Position numbers and translations under genes: made by a program. The notes beneath the pieces are model-generated. The model made no database searches. It had not been told where the DNA came from and worked only from the letters and a program-made list of their open reading frames with translations. Shown piece after piece: positions 50,059 to 59,799 of a stretch of DNA of 64,000 nt (positions are counted from its first letter, which is position 1; every line of letters starts with the position of its first letter). Source of the stretch: Microbacterium amylolyticum (GTDB lineage Bacteria > Actinomycetota > Actinomycetes > Actinomycetales > Microbacteriaceae); assembly GCF_011046975.1 (NCBI RefSeq), contig NZ_CP049253.1:1488001-1552000 (forward strand). The letters run 5' to 3'.

Positions 50059-50226
50059 CTATCGTCCGCTCCCCCATGTTTGACGAACTGCGTCTTCGAC
50101 GATCTGCCGTTTGGTGAGGCCCTCCCGGAAGTGAATTTCGTCGATGAGGTTGGCGATTTCTTCGCTCAGACGTGTACCGAACTGCACTGTTACGTCGCGT
50201 CGACGAGGAGGTGCGCCCTTCGCCAT
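50059..50226 (-). CDS. Small ribbon-helix-helix-like protein
   Basis: A 55-residue basic protein from ATG 50226 (MAKGAPPRRRDVTVQFGTRLSEEIANLIDEIHFREGLTKRQIVEDAVRQTWG). The strand DVTVQFGTRL, the two helices and the closing REGLTKRQIVEDAV fit the ribbon-helix-helix DNA-binding fold of plasmid partition proteins and antitoxins. A TTG about 15 codons upstream could extend it. No partner gene remains beside it. Confidence 0.6.
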   Translation of the reverse strand: MAKGAPPRRRDVTVQFGTRLSEEIANLIDEIHFREGLTKRQIVEDAVRQTWGSGR

Positions 50227-50319
50227 CCCACCAGCGGCATCCTTATGAGGTGTCTTGTCGGCCTCCCTCAATGATGGTGCGCTCGGGGTGAATCGGCAGA
50301 GGAGGCGGGTGAACGCGTT

Positions 50320-50520
50320 GTGCGCGGCGTGCAGCGCGGTGACATGTTTCTGCTCACCCACCCCGAGTTCGCCGAGGGCGTGCGCGATCGTCACCGTGCG
50401 ATCGAAAACGGGTTCCCCGACGAGGAGATCGACGAACGCCGGGCGAGCGCGATCCCCTTCCTCACCGATTCCTCCGTGTACCGCGCAGAGCGAGAAAAAG
50501 CGGCGCCGCAGTCGTTCTGA
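50320..50520 (+). pseudogene. 3' fragment of a short-chain dehydrogenase gene
   Basis: The frame GDMFLLTHPEFAEGVRDRHRAIENGFPDEEIDERRASAIPFLT matches the C-terminal tail of an SDR oxidoreductase; the catalytic Ser-Tyr-Lys and NAD parts are absent. It marks the right edge of the accessory island, where an ancestral gene was cut. Confidence 0.6.
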
Positions 50521-50577
50521 CGAGCCGCGGGCGATTCGCCATAAAACTCGCCCATACGTTTATCACTCCACGCACGA

Positions 50578-50609
50578 CAAGGGGCGGTGACAACCGTCAC
50601 CGCCCCTTG
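50578..50609. terminator. Strong terminator of the giant surface-protein gene
   Basis: A 14-bp perfect stem (CAAGGGGCGGTGAC and its complement) with an AACC loop, 15 bases past the stop of the minus-strand gene. It would work in both directions. Confidence 0.8.
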
Positions 50610-50623
50610 CTACCGCTTACCGC

Positions 50624-53600
50624 TTAAGCGCGCTGCGCCCGGTTCCGCACAACCAGGAATGCCGCACCCGCCATCAGGAGCAACGCACCGAGTGCGCCAC
50701 CCATCAGGATGCCGTTTCCGTCATATCCGGTTGGGGCGAGGTCATCGTCCTCGACCACGAGAAGGCCCGCATCGATCGTCAGGTCGACAGGGTTCTCCGG
50801 CGTCACTTCGAACACTGCCGTCACGCCAACCCGCGGGTTCTGCGTGGTAGGAACGGCGTTCGAGTCGACCGTATCGTCATTGCCATACTCCGGCTCGGTG
50901 AACTCGTATCCCTCGGGGCTCGTGAAGCGCACCTGGTACTGCGTGCACTCGACGTCCTCGAAGAGATAGTGACCGGAAGCATCCGTCACCGTGGAGGCGA
51001 CGACGTTTCCGTCCATGTCGAGAAGTTCGACGAGCACATCCGCAACACCGGGTTCACCGTTGTCCTGGATGGCGTTGCCGTTCTCGTCCAGCCAGACGAA
51101 GTCACCGACTGTGCAGAGCTCTGCCGGAAGCACAGGCAGCAGACCCGCGTCAACAGTGGGGTTATCAGCCGGCTCATCGCCGCCCAGAACAACCTCATCC
51201 GTCACACCCGTCTCCGGGTTCACGTTCGAGTCGATCTCGCTGTCGACGTTGTCGTCGGCATACTGCTCCGTGAACTCACGACCCTCAGGATCTTCGAACG
51301 ACACAACATACGCGCCGCACTCCAGACCCGAGAACTCGTAGAAGCCATCCTCACCAGTCACAAACGGCTCAACACCCTCAACAGGCTCACCATTCGCATC
51401 CAGCAAAGTCACGACAACACCAGCAACACCAGGCTCACCCGCATCCTGAACACCATCACGGTTCAGATCGAGCCAGACATAGTCACCAACCGAGCACACC
51501 TCAACAACAGGCAGCAGACCCGCGTCAACAGTGGGGTTATCAGCCGGCTCATCGCCGCCCAGAACAACCTCATCCGTCACACCCGTCTCCGGGTTCACGT
51601 TCGAGTCGATCTCGCTGTCGACGTTGTCGTCGGCATACTGCTCCGTGAACTCACGACCCTCAGGATCCTCGAACGACACAACATACGCGCCGCACTCCAG
51701 ACCCGTGAACTCGTAGAAGCCATCCTCACCAGTCACAAACGGCTCAACACCCTCAACAGGCTCACCATTCGCATCCAGCAAAGTCACGACAACACCAGCA
51801 ACACCAGGCTCACCCGCATCCTGAACACCATCACGGTTCAGATCGAGCCAGACATAGTCACCAACCGAGCACACCTCAACAACAGGCAGCAGACCCGCGT
51901 CAACAGTGGGGTTATCAGCCGGCTCATCGCCGCCCAGAACAACCTCATCCGTCACACCCGTCTCCGGGTTCACGTTCGAGTCGATCTCGCTGTCGACGTT
52001 GTCGTCGGCGTACTGCTCCGTGAACTCACGACCCTCAGGATCCTCGAACGACACAACATACGCGCCGCACTCCAGACCCGAGAACTCGTAGAACCCCGCA
52101 TCATCGGTCACCACCGAATCAACCGCGTTGCCCTCCGAATCCAGCAACGTCACGATGACACCAGCAACACCCGGCTCACCCTGATCCTGAACACCGTTGC
52201 CGTTCTCATCCAGCCACACGAAGTCGCCAACCGAGCACAGCTCAACAACAGGCAGCAGACCCGCGTCAACAGTGGGGTTATCAGCCGGCTCATCGCCGCC
52301 CAGAACAACCTCATCCGTCACACCCGTCTCCGGGTTCACGTTCGAGTCGATCTCGCTGTCGACGTTGTCGTCGGCATACTGCGTCGTGAACTCACGACCC
52401 TCAGGATCCTCGAACGACACAACATACGCGCCGCACTCCAGACCCGAGAACTCGTAGAACCCCGCATCATCGGTCACCACCGAATCAACCGCGTTGCCCT
52501 CCGAATCCAGCAACGTCACGATGACACCAGCAACACCCGGCTCACCCTGATCCTGAACACCGTTGCCGTTCTCATCCAGCCACACGAAGTCGCCAACCGA
52601 GCACACCTCAACAACAGGCAGCAGACCCGCGTCAACAGTGGGGTTATCAGCCGGCTCATCGCCGCCCAGAACAACCTCATCCGTCACACCCGTCTCCGGG
52701 TTCACGTTCGAGTCGATCTCGCTGTCGACGTTGTCGTCGGCATACTGCGTCGTGAACTCACGACCCTCAGGATCCTCGAACGACACAACATACGCGCCGC
52801 ACTCCAGACCCGAGAACTCGTAGAAGCCATCCTCACCAGTCACAAACGGCTCAACACCCTCAACAGGCTCACCATTCGCATCCAGCAAAGTCACGACAAC
52901 ACCAGCAACACCAGGCTCACCCGCATCCTGAACACCATCACGGTTCAGATCGAGCCAGACATAGTCACCAACCGAGCACACCTCAACAACAGGCAGCAGA
53001 CCCGCGTCAACAGTGGGGTTATCAGCCGGCTCATCGCCGCCCAGAACAACCTCATCCGTCACACCCGTCTCCGGGTTCACGTTCGAGTCGATCTCGCTGT
53101 CGACGTTGTCGTCGGCATACTGCGTCGTGAACTCACGACCCTCAGGATCCTCGAACGACACAACATACGCGCCGCACTCCAGACCCGAGAACTCGTAGAA
53201 CCCCGCATCATCGGTCACCACCGAATCAACCGCGTTGCCCTCCGAATCCAGCAACGTCACGATGACACCAGCAACACCCGGCTCACCCTGATCCTGAACA
53301 CCGTTGCCGTTCTCATCCAGCCACACGAAGTCGCCAACCGAGCACACCTCAACAACAGGCAGCAGACCCGCGTCAACAGTGGGGTTATCAGCCGGCTCAT
53401 CGCCGCCCAGAACAACCTCATCCGTCACACCCGTCTCCGGGTTCACGTTCGAGTCGATCTCGCTGTCGACGTTGTCGTCGGCATACTGCGTCGTGAACTC
53501 ACGACCCTCAGGATCCTCGAACGACACAACATACGCGCCGCACTCCAGACCCGAGAACTCGTAGAAGCCATCCTCACCAGTCACAACCGGCTCAACACCC

Positions 53601-56600
53601 TCAACAGGCTCGCCGTCCTGATCCAGCAGAGTCACGATGACGCCGGCAACACCAGGCTCACCCGCATCCTGAACACCATCACGGTTCAGATCGAGCCAGA
53701 CATAGTCACCAACCGAGCACACCTCAACAACAGGCAGCAGACCCGCGTCAACAGTGGGGTTATCAGCCGGCTCATCGCCGCCCAGAACAACCTCATCCGT
53801 CACACCCGTCTCCGGGTTCACGTTCGAGTCGATCTCGCTGTCGACGTTGTCGTCGGCGTACTGCTCCGTGAACTCACGACCCTCAGGATCCTCGAACGAC
53901 ACAACATACGCGCCGCACTCCAGACCCGAGAACTCGTAGAACCCCGCATCATCGGTCACCACCGAATCAACCGCGTTGCCCTCCGAATCCAGCAACGTCA
54001 CGATGACACCAGCAACACCCGGCTCACCCTGATCCTGAACACCGTTGCCGTTCTCATCCAGCCACACGAAGTCGCCAACCGAGCACAGCTCAACAACAGG
54101 CAGCAGACCCGCGTCAACAGTGGGGTTATCAGCCGGCTCATCGCCGCCCAGAACAACCTCATCCGTCACACCCGTCTCCGGGTTCACGTTCGAGTCGATC
54201 TCGCTGTCGACGTTGTCGTCGGCGTACTGCTCCGTGAACTCACGACCCTCAGGATCCTCGAACGACACAACATACGCGCCGCACTCCAGACCCGAGAACT
54301 CGTAGAACCCCGCATCATCGGTCACCACCGAATCAACCGCGTTGCCCTCCGAATCCAGCAACGTCACGATGACACCAGCAACACCCGGCTCACCCTGATC
54401 CTGAACACCGTTGCCGTTCTCATCCAGCCACACGAAGTCGCCAACCGAGCACACCTCAACAACAGGCAGCAGACCCGCGTCAACAGTGGGGTTATCAGCC
54501 GGCTCATCGCCGCCCAGAACAACCTCATCCGTCACACCCGTCTCCGGGTTCACGTTCGAGTCGATCTCGCTGTCGACGTTGTCGTCGGCATACTGCTCCG
54601 TGAACTCACGACCCTCAGGATCCTCGAACGACACAACATACGCGCCGCACTCCAGACCCGTGAACTCGTAGAAGCCATCCTCACCAGTCACAAACGGCTC
54701 AACACCCTCAACAGGCTCACCATTCGCATCCAGCAAAGTCACGACAACACCAGCAACACCAGGCTCACCCGCATCCTGAACACCATCACGGTTCAGATCG
54801 AGCCAGACATAGTCACCAACCGAGCACACCTCAACAACAGGCAGCAGACCCGCGTCAACAGTGGGGTTATCAGCCGGCTCATCGCCGCCCAGAACAACCT
54901 CATCCGTCACACCCGTCTCCGGGTTCACGTTCGAGTCGATCTCGCTGTCGACGTTGTCGTCGGCGTACTGCTCCGTGAACTCACGACCCTCAGGATCCTC
55001 GAACGACACAACATACGCGCCGCACTCCAGACCCGTGAACTCGTAGAAGCCGTCCTCACCAGTCACAACCGGCTCAACACCCTCAACAGGCTCGCCGTCC
55101 TGATCCAGCAGAGTCACGATGACGCCGGCAACACCAGGCTCACCCGCATCCTGAACACCATCACGGTTCAGATCGAGCCAGACATAGTCACCAACCGAGC
55201 AGAACGGCACGAGGCCGGCATCGATCGTGGGGTTGTCGATCGGCTCATCGCCGCCCAGAACAACCTCATCCGTCACACCCGTCTCCGGGTTCACGTTCGA
55301 GTCGATCTCGCTGTCGACGTTGTCGTCGGCATACTGCGTCGTGAAGTTGCGACCCTCAGGGTCTTCGAACAACACGCGGTACGTGCCACAGGTGAGACCC
55401 GTGAACTCGTAGAAGCCGTCCTCACCAGTCACAAACGGCTCAACACCCTCAACAGGCTCACCATTCGCATCCAGCAGAGTCACGATGACGTCGGCAACAC
55501 CGGGCTCACCCTCGTCCTGAACACCATTGCTGTTCAGATCGAACCAGACATAGTCACCAACCGAGCAGAACGGCACGAGGCCGGCATCGATCGTGGGGTT
55601 GTCGATCGGCTCATCGCCGCCCAGAACAACCTCATCCGTCACACCCGTCTCCGGGTTCACGTTCGAGTCGATCTCGCTGTCGACGTTGTCGTCGGCGTAC
55701 TGCGTCGTGAAGTTGCGACCCTCAGGGTCTTCGAACGACACGCGGTACGTGCCACAGGTGAGACCCGTGAACTCGTAGAAGCCGTCCTCACCCGTCACAA
55801 ACGGCTCAACGCCCTCAACAGGCTCGCCGTCCTGATCCAGCAGAGTCACGATGACGTCGGCAACACCGGGTTCACCGCCGTCCTGCAGACCGTTGCTGTT
55901 GAGGTCGAACCACACATAGTCACCGATCGAGCACAGGTGCGGCAGGAAACCTACGTCAAACGTGTGGTCTGCGCCGCTCGTGGGCGTGATCAGTGTAATG
56001 GTGGCAACGCCGTCAACATCAACCGCATCGGAATCGATGGCCACGTTGTCGCCTGCTTCGGCGACCGTGAGTTCGAGACCCTCGGCAATCGTTCCCGTGG
56101 TGTCAAACGTCACCGTGCACTCGATGTTTGCCACGAGGCCGCCATCGACGTTCTCGTCGTTGAAGAAGTACTCGCCATCAGCGTTGGTCGTCGTGGTTGC
56201 CACGGTGTTACCGCAGGTGAGCGTGACCTCGACGCCTTCGACGGAAACCTCATCGGGATCCTGGATACCGTCGCGGTTCTCGTCGATCCAGACCCGGTTG
56301 CCGATCTCGATCTGTTCAGCAACGAGCGCCGACAAATCTCCGAGGCCAGAGCCCTTACCCATCGATCCGTTCTCTGTGTTCGATCCGTCGAACTCGGACG
56401 CAGCAACTGCCGTCCAGCCCGTTCCTTCACTACCGCCGTATTCACCGGTGGCGTTCTCGAAGAACCGGAAGCCGTTCGTCCAAACACGGTCGCCCGGGTC
56501 AAAGGCTGTTGCAACGAAGTCTGTGAACCCTGGCACCTGCAGAACAGCTCCGAGTCCGACCTGTGCGTGGCGGCCAAGGCCGGGGGGCGTGAATTCGTCA

Positions 56601-58237
56601 TCGTAGTATTCACCACCGCCGGGACCCTCACCGCTCGCGGGGTTCCAGCCTGTCACGCCGCCGCACTCGCCAGCGTTCTCCAGAACGAACGCTCCGTCCA
56701 CGATGCAGGCGCGAAGCAGGTCACCTGATGCGGTCCCGTTGTACAAGTCGTTGTACAAGTCGTCACTGCCTGAAGGGTGTCCGGTCAGGTAGCCCGACTG
56801 GTCACCGAAGCGGTCCTTGATGCCAATCGTGAGGTCACCATTGCGATCCATGCCGATGTCGGAAAGCAACGGCTGCGGATACGCAACACCGAACTTCCAG
56901 TCATCGTCCGTCTCGAACCAGATCTCATCGTGGTCATTGGTCCACGGGTTCCAGTTAGCTGAGGGGACTGGCGCGGGACCGAAGCCTACGCCGCGTTCGT
57001 AATCCAGGCTGAACTCAAGAACCGGTGCCCCGCCAACAAGGCCACCGTCAAGCGTGAATTCATAGACGAACCCGGCCAGATCGTCGGTTGTGGGGCCCGT
57101 GCACGTTGTGGTGACCCACACGCTGTCGCCCGTGACCTCGACGCCATATGGGCGAACGAGGTCCGCGTCACACGTTGCGCCGGGAAGCATACCGAGGTCC
57201 GCAATCGCCTCGACTACCCCCGCCGTGGGTGTACCGCCTGACATGTCAACACCGACGCGATAGAGCTGCTTGTCGTTGAGGTTGACCACGTAGAGGGCAT
57301 CGAAAGCATCGGAGGACGACAAACCGCCGAGACCAAGAACACCGGCACCATCAAAGCCAGCGCCGTCATGGAACCAGTCGTAATCCTGAATATCGGCATC
57401 GTCAACCAACGGACGCGGGTCTGTTCCCGCGTTCGGAATGGTCACGAACGGCGCCGCGTCGGGGACTCCACCGATCTCTGTCAGGTAAATCGCTCCGAGT
57501 CCTCCCGGACCCGTGGCAACGTGGCGCTTAAAAAGCGCAGACGTGGCGACAAACTCGTCACCGAGGTTCGCGAGACCCCAAATGGAGCCCGTCTGGGCCA
57601 TCGTCGCTTCCGTGACCTCATCGTCGAGGTAGTTACCGCGCTGGTCGTACGACATCGACCGAATGCTCGGCTGCTCGGCGGGATCAATCCAGTCGCCGCC
57701 TTCCGGACCGGTCACCTGTGCGCGCTGCTCCGTCCACACCAGGGGTGGGTTGTCCGTTACCGGCTGCCCGGGAATAACGAACCCGACATCGGCGGTATCG
57801 CCTGCTGCCGCGAACTGCACGGTTGATCCGGCCGTTGCGCCAGCGATACCGGCGCGCGTAGGCGCGTAGCCTTCGGGGGTCCCGAACTCGATCCGTACCT
57901 CGGTGAGGGCGTCTTCGGTGTCAAAGGACAGGGTGTATTCGCCGTTGGCGTTCGTGGTTGTGGAACCCGCCGGGAAGTTGTCCACGCCGAACGCCGAGAC
58001 GGTAACGCCCTCAATGCCTGCCTCATCACCAACGTCGAATGAACCATTCGCGTTGCGATCGTGGAAAACGGTGCCCGTAATCTCACCGACAGCTGCTGAA
58101 GCCGCCATCGGAACGGCAGCGCCACCGATCAAGCCAAGCCCCAGCGCGAAGGCCGCTGTCACAGCAAGCGACCGTTGTCCGCGCCGCCCTCCCGCACGGG
58201 GTAGCTCGCGTTGCGAGCGAGTTGTTGTGTGGGTCAC
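50624..58237 (-). CDS. Giant sortase-anchored surface protein with SdrD B-like repeats
   Basis: A 2537-residue exported protein. In order: Sec signal (to about residue 49, ending AASAA), one B-like domain (GEITGTVFHDRNANGSFD), a ~480-residue region that looks like a propeller-type domain rich in DxDG turns (residues ~150-640), a second B-like domain (GNRVWIDENRDGIQDPDE), 13 near-identical repeats (~767-2372), one diverged repeat, the sorting motif LAPTG at ~2500, a hydrophobic helix and a basic tail RNRAQRA. Each repeat has a calcium-loop pattern DLNRDGVQD or DENGNGVQD and two Cys (CSVGDYVW and ECGAY). SdrD B domains are rigid stalks in adhesins; wall anchoring by sortase is expected. The sortase gene is not in the window. 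Confidence 0.9.
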   Translation of the reverse strand: MTHTTTRSQRELPRAGGRRGQRSLAVTAAFALGLGLIGGAAVPMAASAAVGEITGTVFHDRNANGSFDVGDEAGIEGVTVSAFGVDNFPAGSTTTNANGEYTLSFDTEDALTEVRIEFGTPEGYAPTRAGIAGATAGSTVQFAAAGDTADVGFVIPGQPVTDNPPLVWTEQRAQVTGPEGGDWIDPAEQPSIRSMSYDQRGNYLDDEVTEATMAQTGSIWGLANLGDEFVATSALFKRHVATGPGGLGAIYLTEIGGVPDAAPFVTIPNAGTDPRPLVDDADIQDYDWFHDGAGFDGAGVLGLGGLSSSDAFDALYVVNLNDKQLYRVGVDMSGGTPTAGVVEAIADLGMLPGATCDADLVRPYGVEVTGDSVWVTTTCTGPTTDDLAGFVYEFTLDGGLVGGAPVLEFSLDYERGVGFGPAPVPSANWNPWTNDHDEIWFETDDDWKFGVAYPQPLLSDIGMDRNGDLTIGIKDRFGDQSGYLTGHPSGSDDLYNDLYNGTASGDLLRACIVDGAFVLENAGECGGVTGWNPASGEGPGGGEYYDDEFTPPGLGRHAQVGLGAVLQVPGFTDFVATAFDPGDRVWTNGFRFFENATGEYGGSEGTGWTAVAASEFDGSNTENGSMGKGSGLGDLSALVAEQIEIGNRVWIDENRDGIQDPDEVSVEGVEVTLTCGNTVATTTTNADGEYFFNDENVDGGLVANIECTVTFDTTGTIAEGLELTVAEAGDNVAIDSDAVDVDGVATITLITPTSGADHTFDVGFLPHLCSIGDYVWFDLNSNGLQDGGEPGVADVIVTLLDQDGEPVEGVEPFVTGEDGFYEFTGLTCGTYRVSFEDPEGRNFTTQYADDNVDSEIDSNVNPETGVTDEVVLGGDEPIDNPTIDAGLVPFCSVGDYVWFDLNSNGVQDEGEPGVADVIVTLLDANGEPVEGVEPFVTGEDGFYEFTGLTCGTYRVLFEDPEGRNFTTQYADDNVDSEIDSNVNPETGVTDEVVLGGDEPIDNPTIDAGLVPFCSVGDYVWLDLNRDGVQDAGEPGVAGVIVTLLDQDGEPVEGVEPVVTGEDGFYEFTGLECGAYVVSFEDPEGREFTEQYADDNVDSEIDSNVNPETGVTDEVVLGGDEPADNPTVDAGLLPVVEVCSVGDYVWLDLNRDGVQDAGEPGVAGVVVTLLDANGEPVEGVEPFVTGEDGFYEFTGLECGAYVVSFEDPEGREFTEQYADDNVDSEIDSNVNPETGVTDEVVLGGDEPADNPTVDAGLLPVVEVCSVGDFVWLDENGNGVQDQGEPGVAGVIVTLLDSEGNAVDSVVTDDAGFYEFSGLECGAYVVSFEDPEGREFTEQYADDNVDSEIDSNVNPETGVTDEVVLGGDEPADNPTVDAGLLPVVELCSVGDFVWLDENGNGVQDQGEPGVAGVIVTLLDSEGNAVDSVVTDDAGFYEFSGLECGAYVVSFEDPEGREFTEQYADDNVDSEIDSNVNPETGVTDEVVLGGDEPADNPTVDAGLLPVVEVCSVGDYVWLDLNRDGVQDAGEPGVAGVIVTLLDQDGEPVEGVEPVVTGEDGFYEFSGLECGAYVVSFEDPEGREFTTQYADDNVDSEIDSNVNPETGVTDEVVLGGDEPADNPTVDAGLLPVVEVCSVGDFVWLDENGNGVQDQGEPGVAGVIVTLLDSEGNAVDSVVTDDAGFYEFSGLECGAYVVSFEDPEGREFTTQYADDNVDSEIDSNVNPETGVTDEVVLGGDEPADNPTVDAGLLPVVEVCSVGDYVWLDLNRDGVQDAGEPGVAGVVVTLLDANGEPVEGVEPFVTGEDGFYEFSGLECGAYVVSFEDPEGREFTTQYADDNVDSEIDSNVNPETGVTDEVVLGGDEPADNPTVDAGLLPVVEVCSVGDFVWLDENGNGVQDQGEPGVAGVIVTLLDSEGNAVDSVVTDDAGFYEFSGLECGAYVVSFEDPEGREFTTQYADDNVDSEIDSNVNPETGVTDEVVLGGDEPADNPTVDAGLLPVVELCSVGDFVWLDENGNGVQDQGEPGVAGVIVTLLDSEGNAVDSVVTDDAGFYEFSGLECGAYVVSFEDPEGREFTEQYADDNVDSEIDSNVNPETGVTDEVVLGGDEPADNPTVDAGLLPVVEVCSVGDYVWLDLNRDGVQDAGEPGVAGVVVTLLDANGEPVEGVEPFVTGEDGFYEFTGLECGAYVVSFEDPEGREFTEQYADDNVDSEIDSNVNPETGVTDEVVLGGDEPADNPTVDAGLLPVVEVCSVGDYVWLDLNRDGVQDAGEPGVAGVVVTLLDANGEPVEGVEPFVTGEDGFYEFSGLECGAYVVSFEDPEGREFTEQYADDNVDSEIDSNVNPETGVTDEVVLGGDEPADNPTVDAGLLPVLPAELCTVGDFVWLDENGNAIQDNGEPGVADVLVELLDMDGNVVASTVTDASGHYLFEDVECTQYQVRFTSPEGYEFTEPEYGNDDTVDSNAVPTTQNPRVGVTAVFEVTPENPVDLTIDAGLLVVEDDDLAPTGYDGNGILMGGALGALLLMAGAAFLVVRNRAQRA
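51122..55940 (-). repeat. Thirteen tandem ~366-375-bp coding repeats
   Basis: Units encode 122-125 residues and come in two types: A (DLNRDGVQDAGEP...NGEPVEGVEP) and B (DENGNGVQDQGEP...SEGNAVDSVV), in the N-to-C order A A A A B B A B A B B A A. The segment encoding DEVVLGGDEP and its neighbours is identical at the DNA level in all units, including synonymous sites. Small variants (FTGL/FSGL, TEQ/TTQ, VEV/VEL) combine independently among units. Confidence 0.9.
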
Positions 58238-58600
58238 GAACGTTTATCCTCTCGACGAACATCCGCGGGATGAGATCTCGCGGACACGATGGCGCGCGGA
58301 CGGGCCATGACGCGCGTCGGCGCAGCGACACGGCACACAGTTTTATCTCCCCCCAGAGTGCGTTGGCGTGTCCAATGTCGGGACACGCGCGCCGGGCCGC
58401 TCGCCAGACAGTATCATGCTGTGAGTTTCCTGGCCACAGGATTAGTTTCTCGAGAATGTCGGAGTTCTGGACATGTTGCGTGGCGGCTCCGATGTTTGCG
58501 TTAAACTCGCGCGCACTCAGCGGGCCTCGGCATGGACGTCGGAAGAGGCTCTGTCCATCTCGTCGGCAAGGCACGCTCCGGCTCTCGCCAACGCGAAACG
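58238..58600. other. Spacer upstream of the giant surface-protein gene
   Basis: A 363-base region without a convincing gene. It must hold the promoter of the surface-protein gene. A short inverted repeat GTGTCC-N6-GGACAC lies at about 58369-58386, and AT-richer sequence (ACAGTTTTATC) at about 58337. Nothing else is recognised. Confidence 0.5.
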
Positions 58601-58867
58601 CTAGTCCTGCGCCGCAACCTCGCGCTCGGCGAGGGTGGGAACATCCACGGGGTAGTTCACGCGGATGCGCTCGACCTCCACGCCGACGAGGGGCGCCAGC
58701 ATGCGCCTCATCAGGTCCTTTGGCACCAGACACTCTGCGCAGGCGGTGGGTCCCGCCGCGATCGTTGCGACCGCATCGTCCCCCGTCCGCTCGACGCTGA
58801 GGTGATAATCATCGGCGCGCAGCGTTTCCTGCAGTGCCTGCAACTGCGACAGTTCATTCGCGGGCAT
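58601..58867 (-). CDS. Conserved small protein of unknown function
   Basis: An 88-residue soluble protein from ATG 58867 with AAGGAGGCGGC upstream. It has an alpha-beta layout (SQLQALQETLRADDYHLSVERTGDDAVATIAAGP) and a CxxC-like pair of Cys in TACAECLVPKDLMRRML, which could bind metal. Sequence of this kind is shared across Microbacteriaceae as I recall. Divergent from the IclR-type gene. Confidence 0.65.
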   Translation of the reverse strand: MPANELSQLQALQETLRADDYHLSVERTGDDAVATIAAGPTACAECLVPKDLMRRMLAPLVGVEVERIRVNYPVDVPTLAEREVAAQD

Positions 58868-58901
58868 GCCGCCTCCTTTTTCGACGCCTTGTCAGAACGC
58901 T

Positions 58902-59720
58902 ATGGGCGCCAATGATGCTCTTCACCCGCCTTTCCGCCTCACGGAACGCGAGCGGAGGTACGGCGCCAGCGCGCGTGGCGATCCGGCGCGAACGGCACCC
59001 CACCACACTCCGGTTCACCTCCTCCTCACCCTGAGCGAGATCTCACGGCGGGCAAACCTCAGCCTCTCCACGGCGCACCGCCTCGTCGGCGAGCTTCGCG
59101 CGTGGGGAGCGCTCGATCGCTCGGAAGACGGCCGCTACTCCATCGGTATGCGCGTTCTCGAGCTCGGAGCGCCCGAACCACAGGGCCTGCGGCTGCGCAA
59201 CGTCGCCCTCCCCTTCCTCAGCGATCTCCACAGCGCCCTCGCAACCGACGTCACCCTTTCGGTGCGCGATGGCTGTGACGCGGTCTACGTCGAGTCCCTT
59301 CGCTCCCGCCACGGGGCTCCCGTTCTCACCCGCCTCGGAGGTCGCTGGCCGCTTCACGCGACGGGAACAGGACAGGTGCTCCTGGCCAACGCACCCGCCG
59401 AGGTCCAAGAAGCCGTTCTCGGGGGCAAGCTCAAGCGGTTCACACCCAAGACGGTCGCCGACCCCGAGACGTTGCGGCGCACTCTTGCGGAGGTGCGCAG
59501 CCGCGGCTATTCCGTGGTTGACGAGTCAATAACGGCGGGCGCAATCGCCATCGCCGTACCCGTACGCGGTCCCGGCGACCGCGTCGTCTCGGCCCTGGGC
59601 ATGACGATTCGTCGCGGCAGCTGCCCGCCCGAATCCGTTCTTCCTGCCCTGTCGACCACGGCACGGGCAATTTCTCGCGGGCTCGGATCCCCCTCTGCGA
59701 AGGCGAGGGTGCAGGTGTAG
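58902..59720 (+). CDS. IclR-family transcriptional regulator
   Basis: A regulator with a winged helix-turn-helix ([47 protein letters not shown]) and the IclR ligand-binding domain ([14 protein letters not shown], [37 protein letters not shown]). The core is complete, but the first ~50 residues before LTLSEI are unlike the usual N-terminus and no good ribosome-binding site is seen; ATG 58902 and 58866 are both possible. A frameshift or changed 5' end is suspected. Its effector is unknown; purL, downstream, is not an obvious target. Confidence 0.75.
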   Translation: MGANDALHPPFRLTERERRYGASARGDPARTAPHHTPVHLLLTLSEISRRANLSLSTAHRLVGELRAWGALDRSEDGRYSIGMRVLELGAPEPQGLRLRNVALPFLSDLHSALATDVTLSVRDGCDAVYVESLRSRHGAPVLTRLGGRWPLHATGTGQVLLANAPAEVQEAVLGGKLKRFTPKTVADPETLRRTLAEVRSRGYSVVDESITAGAIAIAVPVRGPGDRVVSALGMTIRRGSCPPESVLPALSTTARAISRGLGSPSAKARVQV

Positions 59721-59799
59721 CCGATCAGGAACAGCTCTTCGGCGCGGGCCAACTAGACTGAGCAAGTCCCTCCGCACTGAGACCACTGGAGCCTCCCGG

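Noticed and set aside
51122..55940. Regular repeats considered as a CRISPR array
   Set aside because: Unit length is 366-375 bases, units are contiguous, in frame, and encode a known domain type; there are no spacers and no cas genes.
50969..56728. A plus-strand open frame of 1919 codons antisense to the surface-protein gene
   Set aside because: It is the complement of the tandem repeats: one stop-free repeat unit yields a long stop-free antisense frame. It has no domain, no plausible start signal, and composition typical of a shadow.
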